Made by a program: the position numbers and the translations under genes
The notes under the pieces: generated by a model
What the model was told of the DNA's origin: nothing
The model's database searches: none
Seen by the model: only the letters and a program-made list of their open reading frames with translations
Part shown: positions 38,234 through 47,256 of the stretch, one piece after another
How the letters are laid out: each line of letters opens with the position of its first letter
Position numbering within the stretch: the first letter of the stretch is position 1
Virus record (IMG/VR): IMGVR_UViG_3300024319_000003
Location: 103,697-167,696 of that record
Strand: one strand, 5' to 3'
DNA: 64,000 bases
From: a virus

Positions 38234-41200
38234 TGGCAGATAACTTAAAAGGTAAGCTCCATGGAGTCCCTCTAAACACAGGAGTTCTAAAACAACTTAA
38301 GTATAGAGAGGAATTGCTGAAAAAAACAGAAAAAAATGTAGATGAACTTATGCTCGGTAATAATAGAGGAGCATGGGTGACTTTAACTTCCGGAGTATCT
38401 ATTTTAAGCGACCTTCAACAAGAGAAACAAGAATATATACAACGTTTAAAAAGCAAAGGCTCTCCAGATGATTACAGGTATGCGGAATGGCATGCTCTAG
38501 CAGCAGAAATGGAAGCAGAAATACAGAAAGATGTTGCAGGTTACGGAAATGAGTTTGCCCGTGCAAATGTTCTTTCAGGTGGAGTGCTGTATGGTAGTTT
38601 AGGAGATACAGAAGACCCAAACAAAAAAACCCTTAATTACCAACGTAGGACAGGTATACACTTTAATGCACCTTACAGCCCGTATGGTGTACAGACATCT
38701 TACGAAGACTCTGAAATACTAGGGCTAAGACCAATGCCCGGTATAGTGGATTTTAAATTGGTATCACAGTCAACCTTTGGTACTTTAAGAAAAGCTACTA
38801 TTCAGATAAAAGCCCACTCACCAGAACAGCTCAGTATGTTAGAGCAGTTATACTTTAGACCGGGGTTTACAATGTTACTAGAGTGGGGGAATACTTCTTA
38901 TATAGATAAAGATGGGGATTTATCTAATGGTAGATACTCAGCATCAAAGAAATTTGTACTTGGTAAATATGTAGAAACTGAAGTAAACGATGGAACTGAA
39001 GAAGACCCTGAAATGGTTACGAAAGCTCCTATGCAAATGTTAAAAAGAGACATTAAAGAGCATAGAGAAGAGTCTGGAGGTAATTACGACGGTATGGTAG
39101 GTAAAGTTGTTAACTTTTCTTGGAGTTTAGATAAAGATTTATCATATACAGCAAATTTAACAGTACTTTCAGAAGGAGAAACCATTGATGCAGTTAAAAC
39201 TACATTTGTAGCCCCAAAGGAGGTAGTAGATGCAACAAATTCTTCAGCAAACGAGGATTACTTAGTATCGGTACTTGATTTCTTACGTCGACCAGATAAA
39301 GAAGATGGGCAAACAGTACAAGAATTTTGTGATGAAAAATTCGGTAAAGATGAAGTATATAGACTAGCTAGTACGTTTACAGTAAAACAATCAGGAGAGT
39401 CTACAAAAACTAGACGTAAAAGAAGAAGTTATATATCGCTCTGCGAATTCTTAAAAATATTTAATAAGATAATTTTAGAAGAACAAGACACGGGTAATGT
39501 AGCTGTAAAATTTGATACTAAATTTGATCAAGTGATGTCAACATTTCCAGGACATATAACTAATGATCCAGCAATAGCAATAATGCCATTCAGGGCCGGA
39601 AAACCTTTTAGTACTTCATTTCCTAATGCTGAAGAGTGGAACCTTTATGGTTTTGCTCAGGATAAATTCGGCACCGCTTTTCATAAACCTGTAATCAGTC
39701 CTGAGAATAGAGATAGAATTAGAAGAAAATCTGTAGGTGAACTAGTAACACCAGGCAACAAAGCAGCCCCGTGGGCAACAACAGCAGCAGCAAAACATAC
39801 ACTACCTAGATTATTAAAAATCTCAGGAGAAGATTCAGCAGAAGAATCCCCGTTAAAGATAATGATATCAATCAGTCATTTAATTAGAATACAGAAATCT
39901 TTTGTAGAAAATAGGAATAAAGACTTAGAGATTAAAGCAGTAGTATCACAGTTTTTTAGTAGATTACTGAGTGATTTAAATGCTACTCTAGGCGGTATAA
40001 ATAGACTGGCCCTATACTTTAACGATGATCAATCATCCTGGCACATAGTAGATCAGAACAACTTTGATTTAGGTACACAGAACTTAGATGCCGGTACAAC
40101 AGCAATGCCACCTAAGTTAAACATAGTAGGACTCAAAACAGAAGTATCCAGTCTAAAAATAGAAAGTAAAATATCAAACGAAATGTTCAACATGATGTCT
40201 TCAGCTGCAGCAGCAGGAGGATACAGCACAGACGAATCGATCGAAGGATTTTTACAGTATAATAAGAACCTACGTGATAGGTACTCTCCATACGCCCCTA
40301 CAGCACCAGAGACAAATGTACCTTCGATAAGAGATAATTACTTTGCTTCATGTACAGAAGAAACCTTTAAGTCTTTATCAAAACCTTGGCATAACTTAGT
40401 TGTTAATGGTATATATAGTAAAGAAGACTATGAAGATAATAAAGAGCTACACAGAAAGTATATGGTAGCAATGTTTGCAATGAAGGAACAAAAACTACGA
40501 GAAGAACAAGTACCACGTCCTTTTGGTGGAGCATTGCCTATTTCATTAAGTCTAACAATGAGAGGTGTAGCGGGAATGAAAGTTGGAGAAGCATTCACAA
40601 TAAATGAAGAAATACTTCCATCGCGTAACAGAGGAAGAATAGCCTTTACAATTGTAGGTATAGACCACAGTATAAATTTAGATAATAACTGGGTAACAAG
40701 CTTAAACACATTAATGTACAACCTACCCGGTGTTGCAGACCCTATACCAGAAGAAGATAACTACGAAGGAGATAAAGTAGAAGAGGGAGATCCAGCAGAA
40801 CCAGTACCAACCAAAGATACTCCTAATGCAAACAGACTTAGAGCAGCTTTAGCAGATTTAGGTTATTTAGAAAAACAAATACCAGAATACTCTGTAGGAG
40901 AACTTACAAGTGCTATTGATCGAGAAAAACTAAAAGATGGATCACCAGGACCAGACATTTCGTCGGATATGGCAGATGCAGCAATATCACTATTTAATAC
41001 GTTAAAATCTGAACTACCATCGCTTTCTATAAACACAACAGGAGGAAACGATCACTATCATCATAGCGACGCATTAGACTATACAAGTAGACATGTTATG
41101 GGTAACGCAATTGATTTTAAATTTACTCCCTACACTGTAAAAAACTATCACAAAGTTAGAGATATACTTTACGGGTATGCCCTTGGTACCGATGGAGAAG

Positions 41201-41358
41201 TTAAATTTAAAGATGAGTATGCGAGGCTTTCTGGAGCAGCAACCGGTGCCCATATGCACGTAGTGTTTGGTAAAGGTGGCAGAGACGGAGCATCTGAATT
41301 AAGAGTAGCAAGAAGAAGATTAAAAGACAACCCAGAATTTAAAACTTTTACAGTATAA
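38233..41358 (+). CDS. Baseplate hub protein with C-terminal M15-type peptidase domain
   Basis: A 1,041-residue protein starting in an overlap with the gp53-like gene. The main body (residues about 1-840) is a large baseplate component, with segments such as GLRPMPGIVDFKLVSQSTFG and a tail-hub-like strand region. The C-terminal part (about residues 860-1041) contains SRHVMGNAIDF near residue 953 and HMHVVF near residue 1006, the H-x6-D ... H-x-H zinc pattern of M15 D-Ala-D-Ala carboxypeptidase-like endolysins. It probably cuts peptidoglycan cross-links during injection, in the role that T4 gp5 fills with a lysozyme domain. The peptidase assignment is firmer than the hub identity. Confidence 0.72.
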   Translation: MADNLKGKLHGVPLNTGVLKQLKYREELLKKTEKNVDELMLGNNRGAWVTLTSGVSILSDLQQEKQEYIQRLKSKGSPDDYRYAEWHALAAEMEAEIQKDVAGYGNEFARANVLSGGVLYGSLGDTEDPNKKTLNYQRRTGIHFNAPYSPYGVQTSYEDSEILGLRPMPGIVDFKLVSQSTFGTLRKATIQIKAHSPEQLSMLEQLYFRPGFTMLLEWGNTSYIDKDGDLSNGRYSASKKFVLGKYVETEVNDGTEEDPEMVTKAPMQMLKRDIKEHREESGGNYDGMVGKVVNFSWSLDKDLSYTANLTVLSEGETIDAVKTTFVAPKEVVDATNSSANEDYLVSVLDFLRRPDKEDGQTVQEFCDEKFGKDEVYRLASTFTVKQSGESTKTRRKRRSYISLCEFLKIFNKIILEEQDTGNVAVKFDTKFDQVMSTFPGHITNDPAIAIMPFRAGKPFSTSFPNAEEWNLYGFAQDKFGTAFHKPVISPENRDRIRRKSVGELVTPGNKAAPWATTAAAKHTLPRLLKISGEDSAEESPLKIMISISHLIRIQKSFVENRNKDLEIKAVVSQFFSRLLSDLNATLGGINRLALYFNDDQSSWHIVDQNNFDLGTQNLDAGTTAMPPKLNIVGLKTEVSSLKIESKISNEMFNMMSSAAAAGGYSTDESIEGFLQYNKNLRDRYSPYAPTAPETNVPSIRDNYFASCTEETFKSLSKPWHNLVVNGIYSKEDYEDNKELHRKYMVAMFAMKEQKLREEQVPRPFGGALPISLSLTMRGVAGMKVGEAFTINEEILPSRNRGRIAFTIVGIDHSINLDNNWVTSLNTLMYNLPGVADPIPEEDNYEGDKVEEGDPAEPVPTKDTPNANRLRAALADLGYLEKQIPEYSVGELTSAIDREKLKDGSPGPDISSDMADAAISLFNTLKSELPSLSINTTGGNDHYHHSDALDYTSRHVMGNAIDFKFTPYTVKNYHKVRDILYGYALGTDGEVKFKDEYARLSGAATGAHMHVVFGKGGRDGASELRVARRRLKDNPEFKTFTV

Positions 41359-41361
41359 ACT

Positions 41362-42357
41362 ATGTGGACACCTCCATTTCATATTATCAAAGGACTATTT
41401 GCACTACTAGGGCAATTTACTAAACCTGATGGCTCTAGCTATGAAGGACCAATACATGAATCAATAGACGGAAATACGTACACTGGAGAGTCACCATCTG
41501 AAGACTCAATACCACTTACACCGGAATTAGAACTAGCAGCAGAAAACGATAGGTTTTTAGAGTACGAAGGAGAAGTATCTGAAATAGAAGCAGATTTAGT
41601 TTACCCAACCCCGGAAGATTACAAAAGAGAATATTTTCTTAGATACTTTTTACTTGATACACGTAACAACTTAGTAAGAGAGGTAGATTTACAGGCTTAT
41701 GAAAGGTATACTAAAGAGCTTTTTATTAAAGGAACAGAAGTGAAGTGGGTTTTAGAGAAGCCCGTCAAAGATATATTTTCAAGCGGTTACCTCTACAAAG
41801 GAGCAGCTACTAGAAATAGAGAAAATATACTTAAAGCATCTTTAACTATACCACCAGTAACAGAATATATAACAGATTACGGTCAATTTGCAGATATAGA
41901 ATCAGATATTGAAGGTTATAAATTTTTAGAGTTACCTAGAAAAGAACAAAAAAGGATTATAAAAAGTGTTAGAAGCAACTTACAGGAAGTACCGTTAATT
42001 AAATCTAAAGGAAGATTTAAAGCAAGGAATTCAAAAGAAACCAATAAAGAGAATCTATACACACCAGGAGGAAGGTATAAAGTAAAATCAACAAATATGG
42101 ATTATATAGGATTTTACCACATCCATCCAACAAAAGGTGCGATGGTAGGTAAAACTCACTCAACAACTCCGCACGACCTACTTATTCCAATGTACTCAAT
42201 AAACAACGAGCAATCATTGCAAGAAACAGATAATTTAAACACAATCGCAACTCCATCAACAGTATCACTGGGTAATGCAGGAGCAATACCATCTTCTGGC
42301 GGTTCCTCAAGCGGTGGAGGTTCATCGAGCAGCGGTGGTGGAGGCAGCTACTATTAA
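41362..42357 (+). CDS. Putative baseplate protein with Gly/Ser-rich tail
   Basis: A 331-residue protein starting 3 bases after the hub gene. Residues 1-90 are acidic, the middle is Lys/Glu-rich (DYKREYFLRYFLLDTRNNLV), and residues about 245-275 read YIGFYHIHPTKGAMVGKTHS. The last 20 or so residues are a Gly/Ser run ending in SYY. No family was recognised. Being the last gene of the tail module, and coupled to the hub gene, it is probably a baseplate or wedge component. The Gly/Ser tail may be a flexible linker to a partner. Confidence 0.6.
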   Translation: MWTPPFHIIKGLFALLGQFTKPDGSSYEGPIHESIDGNTYTGESPSEDSIPLTPELELAAENDRFLEYEGEVSEIEADLVYPTPEDYKREYFLRYFLLDTRNNLVREVDLQAYERYTKELFIKGTEVKWVLEKPVKDIFSSGYLYKGAATRNRENILKASLTIPPVTEYITDYGQFADIESDIEGYKFLELPRKEQKRIIKSVRSNLQEVPLIKSKGRFKARNSKETNKENLYTPGGRYKVKSTNMDYIGFYHIHPTKGAMVGKTHSTTPHDLLIPMYSINNEQSLQETDNLNTIATPSTVSLGNAGAIPSSGGSSSGGGSSSSGGGGSYY

Positions 42358-42375
42358 CATTTCAGTAAAGATAGT

Positions 42376-42403
42376 TTGAAAATAGATTTTTTTTTACTAT
42401 ATT
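42376..42403 (+). promoter_or_regulatory. Promoter, TTG-N19-TATATT, start of replication genes
   Basis: TTG at 42376-42378 and TATATT at 42398-42403 are separated by 19 bases, one less than the other copies. The ATG is only 6 bases after TATATT, so the transcript would be leaderless or nearly so. Confidence 0.5.
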
Positions 42404-42409
42404 GTATAT

Positions 42410-43735
42410 ATGTTTTATATAGTAGAGAAAGAATCAAAATTAGAAAACTTAGAAAAACTAGTTAAGCTAGGATGTTATGTAGATGTAATTTCATCAGACT
42501 ATAACTTTCATCCAAAATTAACTTCTACAGTTGCTGTATACCTAAGACTGTTAAATAGTCAACATGGGTACATAATTCCTATAGAACATAGTGAAGGTTT
42601 AAATATAGATAAAACACGTGTCTCTACTCTTTTAAACAAAGCATCTAAACTATATACATTAAATAAGAAAGAATTGCTCTACCATTTTAATGTACCCTCT
42701 GCAATAGATCTTTCATTGGTACACTCAATGACAAACTACAGTAGATTAGAGTATTCTAAGTTTACTAGAAGTATTACTCCTTTTTATAATAGATTTAGAG
42801 AACATAATAATATAAACCAACTTATACCCATATCTAAATTGTATGAATCTTGCGAAGAATTATACAACAAAGTAAAAGAGTTAATCGATATAGAAATACC
42901 CGATGGATTTGATTTTTATAATAATACAGCTACATCAGTATTTTACTTACTAGAGCAACAAGGATTAGGTATACATAGAGATGACTTTATTAGTAACTTT
43001 AAACCAAGAGAACCTAGGTATAATATAGAAAAAAATACAGTATACACTTCATATAATTTATATAATGCTACATCTAGACCCACTAATGCTTATAACAGTA
43101 TTAATTTCGCTGCTATTCCTCACACGGAAGATTATAGAAAGACCTTCACACCGCAAAATGATTACTTTGTGGAGTTTGATTTTGATGGTTATCACCTTAG
43201 GTTACTTTGTAATCAAATTGACTATTATTTATCAGATGAATCTGCCCATAAGCAACTTGCAAAACACTACTTCGGCACTGATGACATAACAGAAGAGCAG
43301 TATAAAGAAGCAAAACAGATTAACTTTCATGCTATATACGGCAAAATACCAGAAAAGCATAAAGACTTAAAAATATTTAAAGAAATACAGGAATATATTG
43401 ATGCTATGTGGGATAGTTTCAAAAAAACAGGTTGTGTCTGGAATCCACAATCAGGTAAAGCCTTTTCAAACAAGCTAAAAGACATGCATCCAGCAAAATT
43501 AATGAATTATATGATGCAATCGTTGGAAACCTCAAATAATATTCTTATATTAAAAGAAGTACTAAGGTATTTACAGGATAAAAAGACTAAAGTCGTGTTA
43601 TACACATATGATGCACTGCTTTTTGACTTTTCTAAAGAAGACGGAAAAGAAGTCTTATTTGGTATACAGAATATACTAGAAAAGGATAATTCTTACCCGG
43701 TAAAATTTAAATTCAGTAAAGACTTAGTTTTATAG
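42410..43735 (+). CDS. Divergent family A DNA polymerase-like protein (second PolA)
   Basis: A 441-residue protein whose C-terminal half carries recognisable but altered family A polymerase motifs. Motif A is EFDFDGYHLRLL (D257 equals Pol I D705; H262 replaces the Glu steric gate). Motif B is YKEAKQINFHAIYG (K302, F306, Y310; Tyr where Arg is expected). Motif C is TYDALLF (D401; Y-D-A instead of H-D-E). SRPTNAYNSINFAAIP (residues 222-237) matches the region before motif A. Both catalytic Asp are kept. The N-terminal 160 residues may be a degenerate 3'-5' exonuclease fold without its acidic residues. It differs from the full PolA at 61527. Possible roles: translesion, repair or accessory polymerase; activity is unproven. 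Confidence 0.7.
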   Translation: MFYIVEKESKLENLEKLVKLGCYVDVISSDYNFHPKLTSTVAVYLRLLNSQHGYIIPIEHSEGLNIDKTRVSTLLNKASKLYTLNKKELLYHFNVPSAIDLSLVHSMTNYSRLEYSKFTRSITPFYNRFREHNNINQLIPISKLYESCEELYNKVKELIDIEIPDGFDFYNNTATSVFYLLEQQGLGIHRDDFISNFKPREPRYNIEKNTVYTSYNLYNATSRPTNAYNSINFAAIPHTEDYRKTFTPQNDYFVEFDFDGYHLRLLCNQIDYYLSDESAHKQLAKHYFGTDDITEEQYKEAKQINFHAIYGKIPEKHKDLKIFKEIQEYIDAMWDSFKKTGCVWNPQSGKAFSNKLKDMHPAKLMNYMMQSLETSNNILILKEVLRYLQDKKTKVVLYTYDALLFDFSKEDGKEVLFGIQNILEKDNSYPVKFKFSKDLVL

Positions 43736-43746
43736 AAACAGTTTAA

Positions 43747-43754
43747 TATTTATA
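43747..43754 (+). promoter_or_regulatory. TATTTATA octamer before the 43759 gene
   Basis: TATTTATA lies only 4 bases before the ATG. That is too close for a normal leader, so it may simply be an AT-rich initiation region. Confidence 0.25.
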
Positions 43755-43758
43755 TAAA

Positions 43759-44208
43759 ATGCAAACAGTTACAGATTTTTCGTTGAGCTATGATCTCAAT
43801 GAAGTTTATTTAAACGAAGATATGAGCAACAAGCTGTTTTGTACGTTCTCTACTGAAGAAACATTAGACGACGTACTTACATCCATAAGAGAAAAATATC
43901 GCATAGTGTATAATAAAATATTCGTACTTTACTCAAAAAGTCAAAACGAATATATTTGTACATATAATGTTGATTTTGGTAATGTATCTACTTTCTTAGA
44001 TAATACCATACTAGTACATAGAAAAAAAGAGACTAACACACTATACACTATCAATGCTTTAAACACATTAATAAAGCAACTAAACGACGGTAAGTTAGAT
44101 AACTCTTTCAAAGTAAACTGGTCAGACTATAGAAACTGTATACTACTTACAAAAGGACCAGAACTTAAAAGAATTAACACAAAACTTTTTAATATTATTG
44201 AGCTTTAA
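43759..44208 (+). CDS. Hypothetical protein upstream of SSB
   Basis: A 149-residue protein with no recognised family. It is mixed alpha/beta with an acidic start (FSLSYDLNEVYLNEDMSNK) and a Lys-rich C-terminus (LLTKGPELKRINTKLF). There are no Cys/His clusters and no membrane segment. It sits between the second polymerase-like gene and the gp32-like gene and so probably belongs to the replication set, but its role is unknown. Confidence 0.65.
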   Translation: MQTVTDFSLSYDLNEVYLNEDMSNKLFCTFSTEETLDDVLTSIREKYRIVYNKIFVLYSKSQNEYICTYNVDFGNVSTFLDNTILVHRKKETNTLYTINALNTLIKQLNDGKLDNSFKVNWSDYRNCILLTKGPELKRINTKLFNIIEL

Positions 44209-44210
44209 AG

Positions 44211-44239
44211 TTGCTTCGTTAATTATTTTTTCGTATATT
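44211..44239 (+). promoter_or_regulatory. Promoter, TTG-N20-TATATT, for the SSB gene
   Basis: AGTTGC with TTG at 44211-44213, exactly 20 bases, then TATATT at 44234-44239 preceded by TCG. The ATG is 33 bases further on. It is one of the closest matches to the window consensus. Confidence 0.72.
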
Positions 44240-44272
44240 AATAGTAGGTTATAATTAAAAATAAAATGTTAT

Positions 44273-45067
44273 ATGGATTTAAATGCTATTAAGGCTAAAC
44301 TCGATGCCTTAAACAACAACGGACAGGACAGAGAAAAGACAGACTATTCAAAGATTTTTTGGAAACCTGAACTAGGTAAACAAACTCTTAGAATTGTTCC
44401 ATCTGCTCTAGACCCTGCATTTCCTTTTAAGGAATTAAAATTTCACTATGGAATAGGGAAGTACCCTATGATTGCCTTATCAAATTTTGGTAAGCAAGAT
44501 CCTATCGAAGAATTTGTGAAAGAACTACGAAAAACCAATGACAAAGACAACTGGTCTTTATCAGGTAAGATTAACCCAAAAACTAGAGTCTTTGCTCCTG
44601 TAGTAGTAAGAGGAGAAGAAGATAAAGGTGTTAGGTTATGGGGTTTCGGAGTTACTATTTATAAAGCTCTTTTAGCTCTTGCTGAAGATGAAGATGTAGG
44701 TGACTTTACAGACGTAATTAACGGTTGGGACTTAATTGTTGAACAACAACAAGGTAACCCATACCCTACTACAACGGTAAGAATTAAACCAAAACAAACA
44801 CCATTATCAGATAATAATGATTTAGTAGACCTTTGGTTAAAAGAACAACCAAACCCTGTAGAATCGTTTACTCAATATGATTACGATTTTGTTAAAAAGC
44901 AATTGCAAAATTACTTAAACCCCGGTTCAGTAGAGGAAGATCAACCTGCTGCATTACCAGGAGGTACAGATAATACAACCCCTGCAAAAACAGACTTTAC
45001 TTTAGATAAAGCTGCAACTGGGAATAAAGACACTGTTAGTAAATTTGATGACTTATTTAACGAATAA
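44273..45067 (+). CDS. Single-stranded DNA-binding protein (T4 gp32-like)
   Basis: A 264-residue protein. The start (DLNAIKAKLDALNNNGQ) and the core FWKPELGKQTLRIVPSAL, followed by FPFKELKFHYGIGKYPMIAL, are typical of T4-like gp32 DNA-binding domains. The C-terminus is acidic and ends SKFDDLFNE, the tail type that recruits replication partners. It binds ssDNA cooperatively and organises replication and recombination. It is slightly shorter than T4 gp32, and no Cys/His zinc knuckle is seen (the T4 protein has one). The next gene, UvsX-like, begins 2 bases after its stop, matching the functional partnership. Confidence 0.88.
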   Translation: MDLNAIKAKLDALNNNGQDREKTDYSKIFWKPELGKQTLRIVPSALDPAFPFKELKFHYGIGKYPMIALSNFGKQDPIEEFVKELRKTNDKDNWSLSGKINPKTRVFAPVVVRGEEDKGVRLWGFGVTIYKALLALAEDEDVGDFTDVINGWDLIVEQQQGNPYPTTTVRIKPKQTPLSDNNDLVDLWLKEQPNPVESFTQYDYDFVKKQLQNYLNPGSVEEDQPAALPGGTDNTTPAKTDFTLDKAATGNKDTVSKFDDLFNE

Positions 45068-45069
45068 AC

Positions 45070-46143
45070 ATGGCGAAAAAGAAAGAACAAACACAAGTAC
45101 GTGCAGCAGCGTCTGTACAAAAATCATTCAACTTAGGAAACTTTAAGAAGAAGAAAGGGTATTCCTCCTCATCTGTAAAGTTTAAAGAGCAAGGATGGAT
45201 ACCTCTTTCTAAAGCTTTTGTAGATATTACTTCCTTACCGGGAATCCCAACAGGACATATTACACTACTTAGAGGGCATAGTGATACCGGCAAAACAACA
45301 GCTTTACTAGAAGCAGCTGTTAACGCTCAAAAGATGGGGATACTACCAGTCTTTGTAATCTCAGAGATGAAATGGTCATGGGAACATGCTAAGGAAATGG
45401 GATTAAAGTTTAATGAAGTAAAAGATGAGAATGGAAATGTAGTAGACTATGAAGGTCACTTCCTTTATGCTGATAGAGGTTCATTAAATACTATTGAAGA
45501 AGTAGCAGTATATATGGCTGATTTAATGGATGAACAAGCTAAAGGGAACCTACCTTACGATATGTGTTTCTTTTGGGACTCTATTGGATCTATACCTTGT
45601 GACTTATCAGTACGTTCTAATAAGAACAACAATGAATGGAATGCAGGAGCAATGTCTACTCAATTTGGAAATAACTTGAATCAAAAGATTCTGTTATCTA
45701 GAAAAGAGAACTCACCTTATACCAATACATTGGTAGCTATTAATAAGGTATGGACTATGAAACCAGAGCATCCAATGGGGCAACCTAAGTTGCAGAATAA
45801 AGGAGGAATGTCTATGTGGTATGATGCTACATTAGTAGTCACCTTTGGTAATATTACTAACCCAGGTACTTCTAAAATTAAAGCTGTAAAAAACGGTCTT
45901 CAAGTAGAGTTTGCTAAAAGAACGAATATACAGATTGAAAAGAACCACATTGGAGGAGTACAGTCAAGAGGAAGAGTAGTTATGACATCTCACGGATTTA
46001 TCGAAGATGATAAAAAAGCAATTGATAAGTATAGAGATGCTCATAAAGAACACTGGTTAAAACTAGTAGGTTCGGTAGACTTTGATCTAATCGAAGAAGG
46101 AGATTTAGAAGAAACACCAATATCTCCAAACCTACTAGACTAA
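45070..46143 (+). CDS. uvsX: UvsX/RecA-like recombinase
   Basis: A 357-residue RecA-fold ATPase. Walker A is GHSDTGKTT (residues 69-77), followed by LPVFVISEMKWSWEHAKEMG. Walker B is in MCFFWDSIGSIPCD, and the loop region includes QKILLSRKENSPYTNTLVAINKVW. The N-terminal 40 residues are basic and Lys-rich. It catalyses strand invasion for recombination-dependent replication and repair. It is coupled to the SSB gene upstream and, through a TAATG overlap, to the exonuclease gene downstream. Confidence 0.88.
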   Translation: MAKKKEQTQVRAAASVQKSFNLGNFKKKKGYSSSSVKFKEQGWIPLSKAFVDITSLPGIPTGHITLLRGHSDTGKTTALLEAAVNAQKMGILPVFVISEMKWSWEHAKEMGLKFNEVKDENGNVVDYEGHFLYADRGSLNTIEEVAVYMADLMDEQAKGNLPYDMCFFWDSIGSIPCDLSVRSNKNNNEWNAGAMSTQFGNNLNQKILLSRKENSPYTNTLVAINKVWTMKPEHPMGQPKLQNKGGMSMWYDATLVVTFGNITNPGTSKIKAVKNGLQVEFAKRTNIQIEKNHIGGVQSRGRVVMTSHGFIEDDKKAIDKYRDAHKEHWLKLVGSVDFDLIEEGDLEETPISPNLLD

Positions 46144-47177
46144 TGGCGTACGAAAACATACTCAATAATTTAAAAGAAACCCCACCCCGTGAGTTAAACG
46201 ACCATATCTTGGTCGTAGATGCTATGAATATGTTAATTCGTAGTTTCTCTCTACTCAAAGCGATGAACCCATCAGGCTCCCATGTAGGCGGCTTGGTGGG
46301 CTTCCTTCGCTCATTGGGATACGTAACGAGGATTTTTGATCCTACTAGGGTGTTAATAGTATGGGACGGTAAAGGAGGATCTGCTAATAGGAAAAATGTA
46401 GATCCAAACTATAAAGCTCAAAGAGCAACAAGTAGAATAACCCACTGGGGATTATATGATACTAAGGAACAAGAGATGGAAGCCCTTATAGGGCAATTAC
46501 ATAGAGTTCAGGATTATTTAGAGTGTCTACCTATGCAATCTATGATGTTAGAGAAATTAGAAGCAGATGATATAATAGCGTACATGGCTAAATTAGCTTC
46601 TTCCTCAAACGTTAAGAAATGCACAATTATATCTTCAGATAAAGATTTTTTACAGTTAGTAGATGATACAGTAGAAGTTTACGCACCGGTTAAAAAGAAA
46701 ACCTTTACACAAGATAATATAAATGCAGAATTGCAAGTAATCCCTGAAAACTATAATGTAGTAAAAGCGCTCCTAGGAGATAATTCCGATAACTTAGCAG
46801 GAGTAAAAGGGTTAGGGATAAAAACTATATTATCTGAATTTCCGGACTTAATTGATAAGCCTGGAACTACTTTACAGTATGTTTACGATATATGTGAAGC
46901 AAAGTTAGACGAAAAGAAAGTAAAGAAAATCTTTCCAAAGATAATTACAGAATGGGATAGAGTAGAAACAAACTTTCAATTAATGGATCTACATGTAACA
47001 AGCTTAGATGATAGTGAAAAGCAATACGTAAGAGACGTAATTAAGACACCAGTAAATGATTTACAGACAGGCGCTTTTTTACGAATGTTAGAACTGGACG
47101 GCATCGAAGGTATTACCAAAAATACTGAAGCATGGCTAGAGAATTTTAGAGGTTTAACTACCTACAAAAAGAAGTAA
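46143..47177 (+). CDS. 5'-3' exonuclease / RNase H (FEN-like)
   Basis: A 344-residue protein of the 5'-nuclease superfamily: DHILVVDAMNMLIRSF (metal-binding Asp), VLIVWDGKGGSANRKNVDPNYKAQR (clamp region), LEADDIIAYMAK, TIISSDKDFLQLV, and the helix-three-turn region VKALLGDNSDNLAGVKGLGIKT. T4 RNase H (rnh) belongs to this family and removes RNA primers and flaps. The PolA at 61527 lacks a 5' nuclease domain, so this gene probably supplies that activity separately. The ATG overlaps the stop of uvsX. Confidence 0.88.
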   Translation: MAYENILNNLKETPPRELNDHILVVDAMNMLIRSFSLLKAMNPSGSHVGGLVGFLRSLGYVTRIFDPTRVLIVWDGKGGSANRKNVDPNYKAQRATSRITHWGLYDTKEQEMEALIGQLHRVQDYLECLPMQSMMLEKLEADDIIAYMAKLASSSNVKKCTIISSDKDFLQLVDDTVEVYAPVKKKTFTQDNINAELQVIPENYNVVKALLGDNSDNLAGVKGLGIKTILSEFPDLIDKPGTTLQYVYDICEAKLDEKKVKKIFPKIITEWDRVETNFQLMDLHVTSLDDSEKQYVRDVIKTPVNDLQTGAFLRMLELDGIEGITKNTEAWLENFRGLTTYKKK

Positions 47178-47206
47178 AAAAAACGTGAAGATAAAGCATC
47201 TTTTAG

Positions 47207-47235
47207 TTGCTTTTCATGTTGATTTTCATTATATT
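47207..47235 (+). promoter_or_regulatory. Promoter, TTG-N20-TATATT, for the helicase gene
   Basis: AGTTGC with TTG at 47207-47209 and TATATT at 47230-47235, 20 bases apart. The ATG is 21 bases downstream. It lies in the only gap between the exonuclease and helicase genes. Confidence 0.7.
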
Positions 47236-47256
47236 TAAATAAATAAAGGTTACAAT

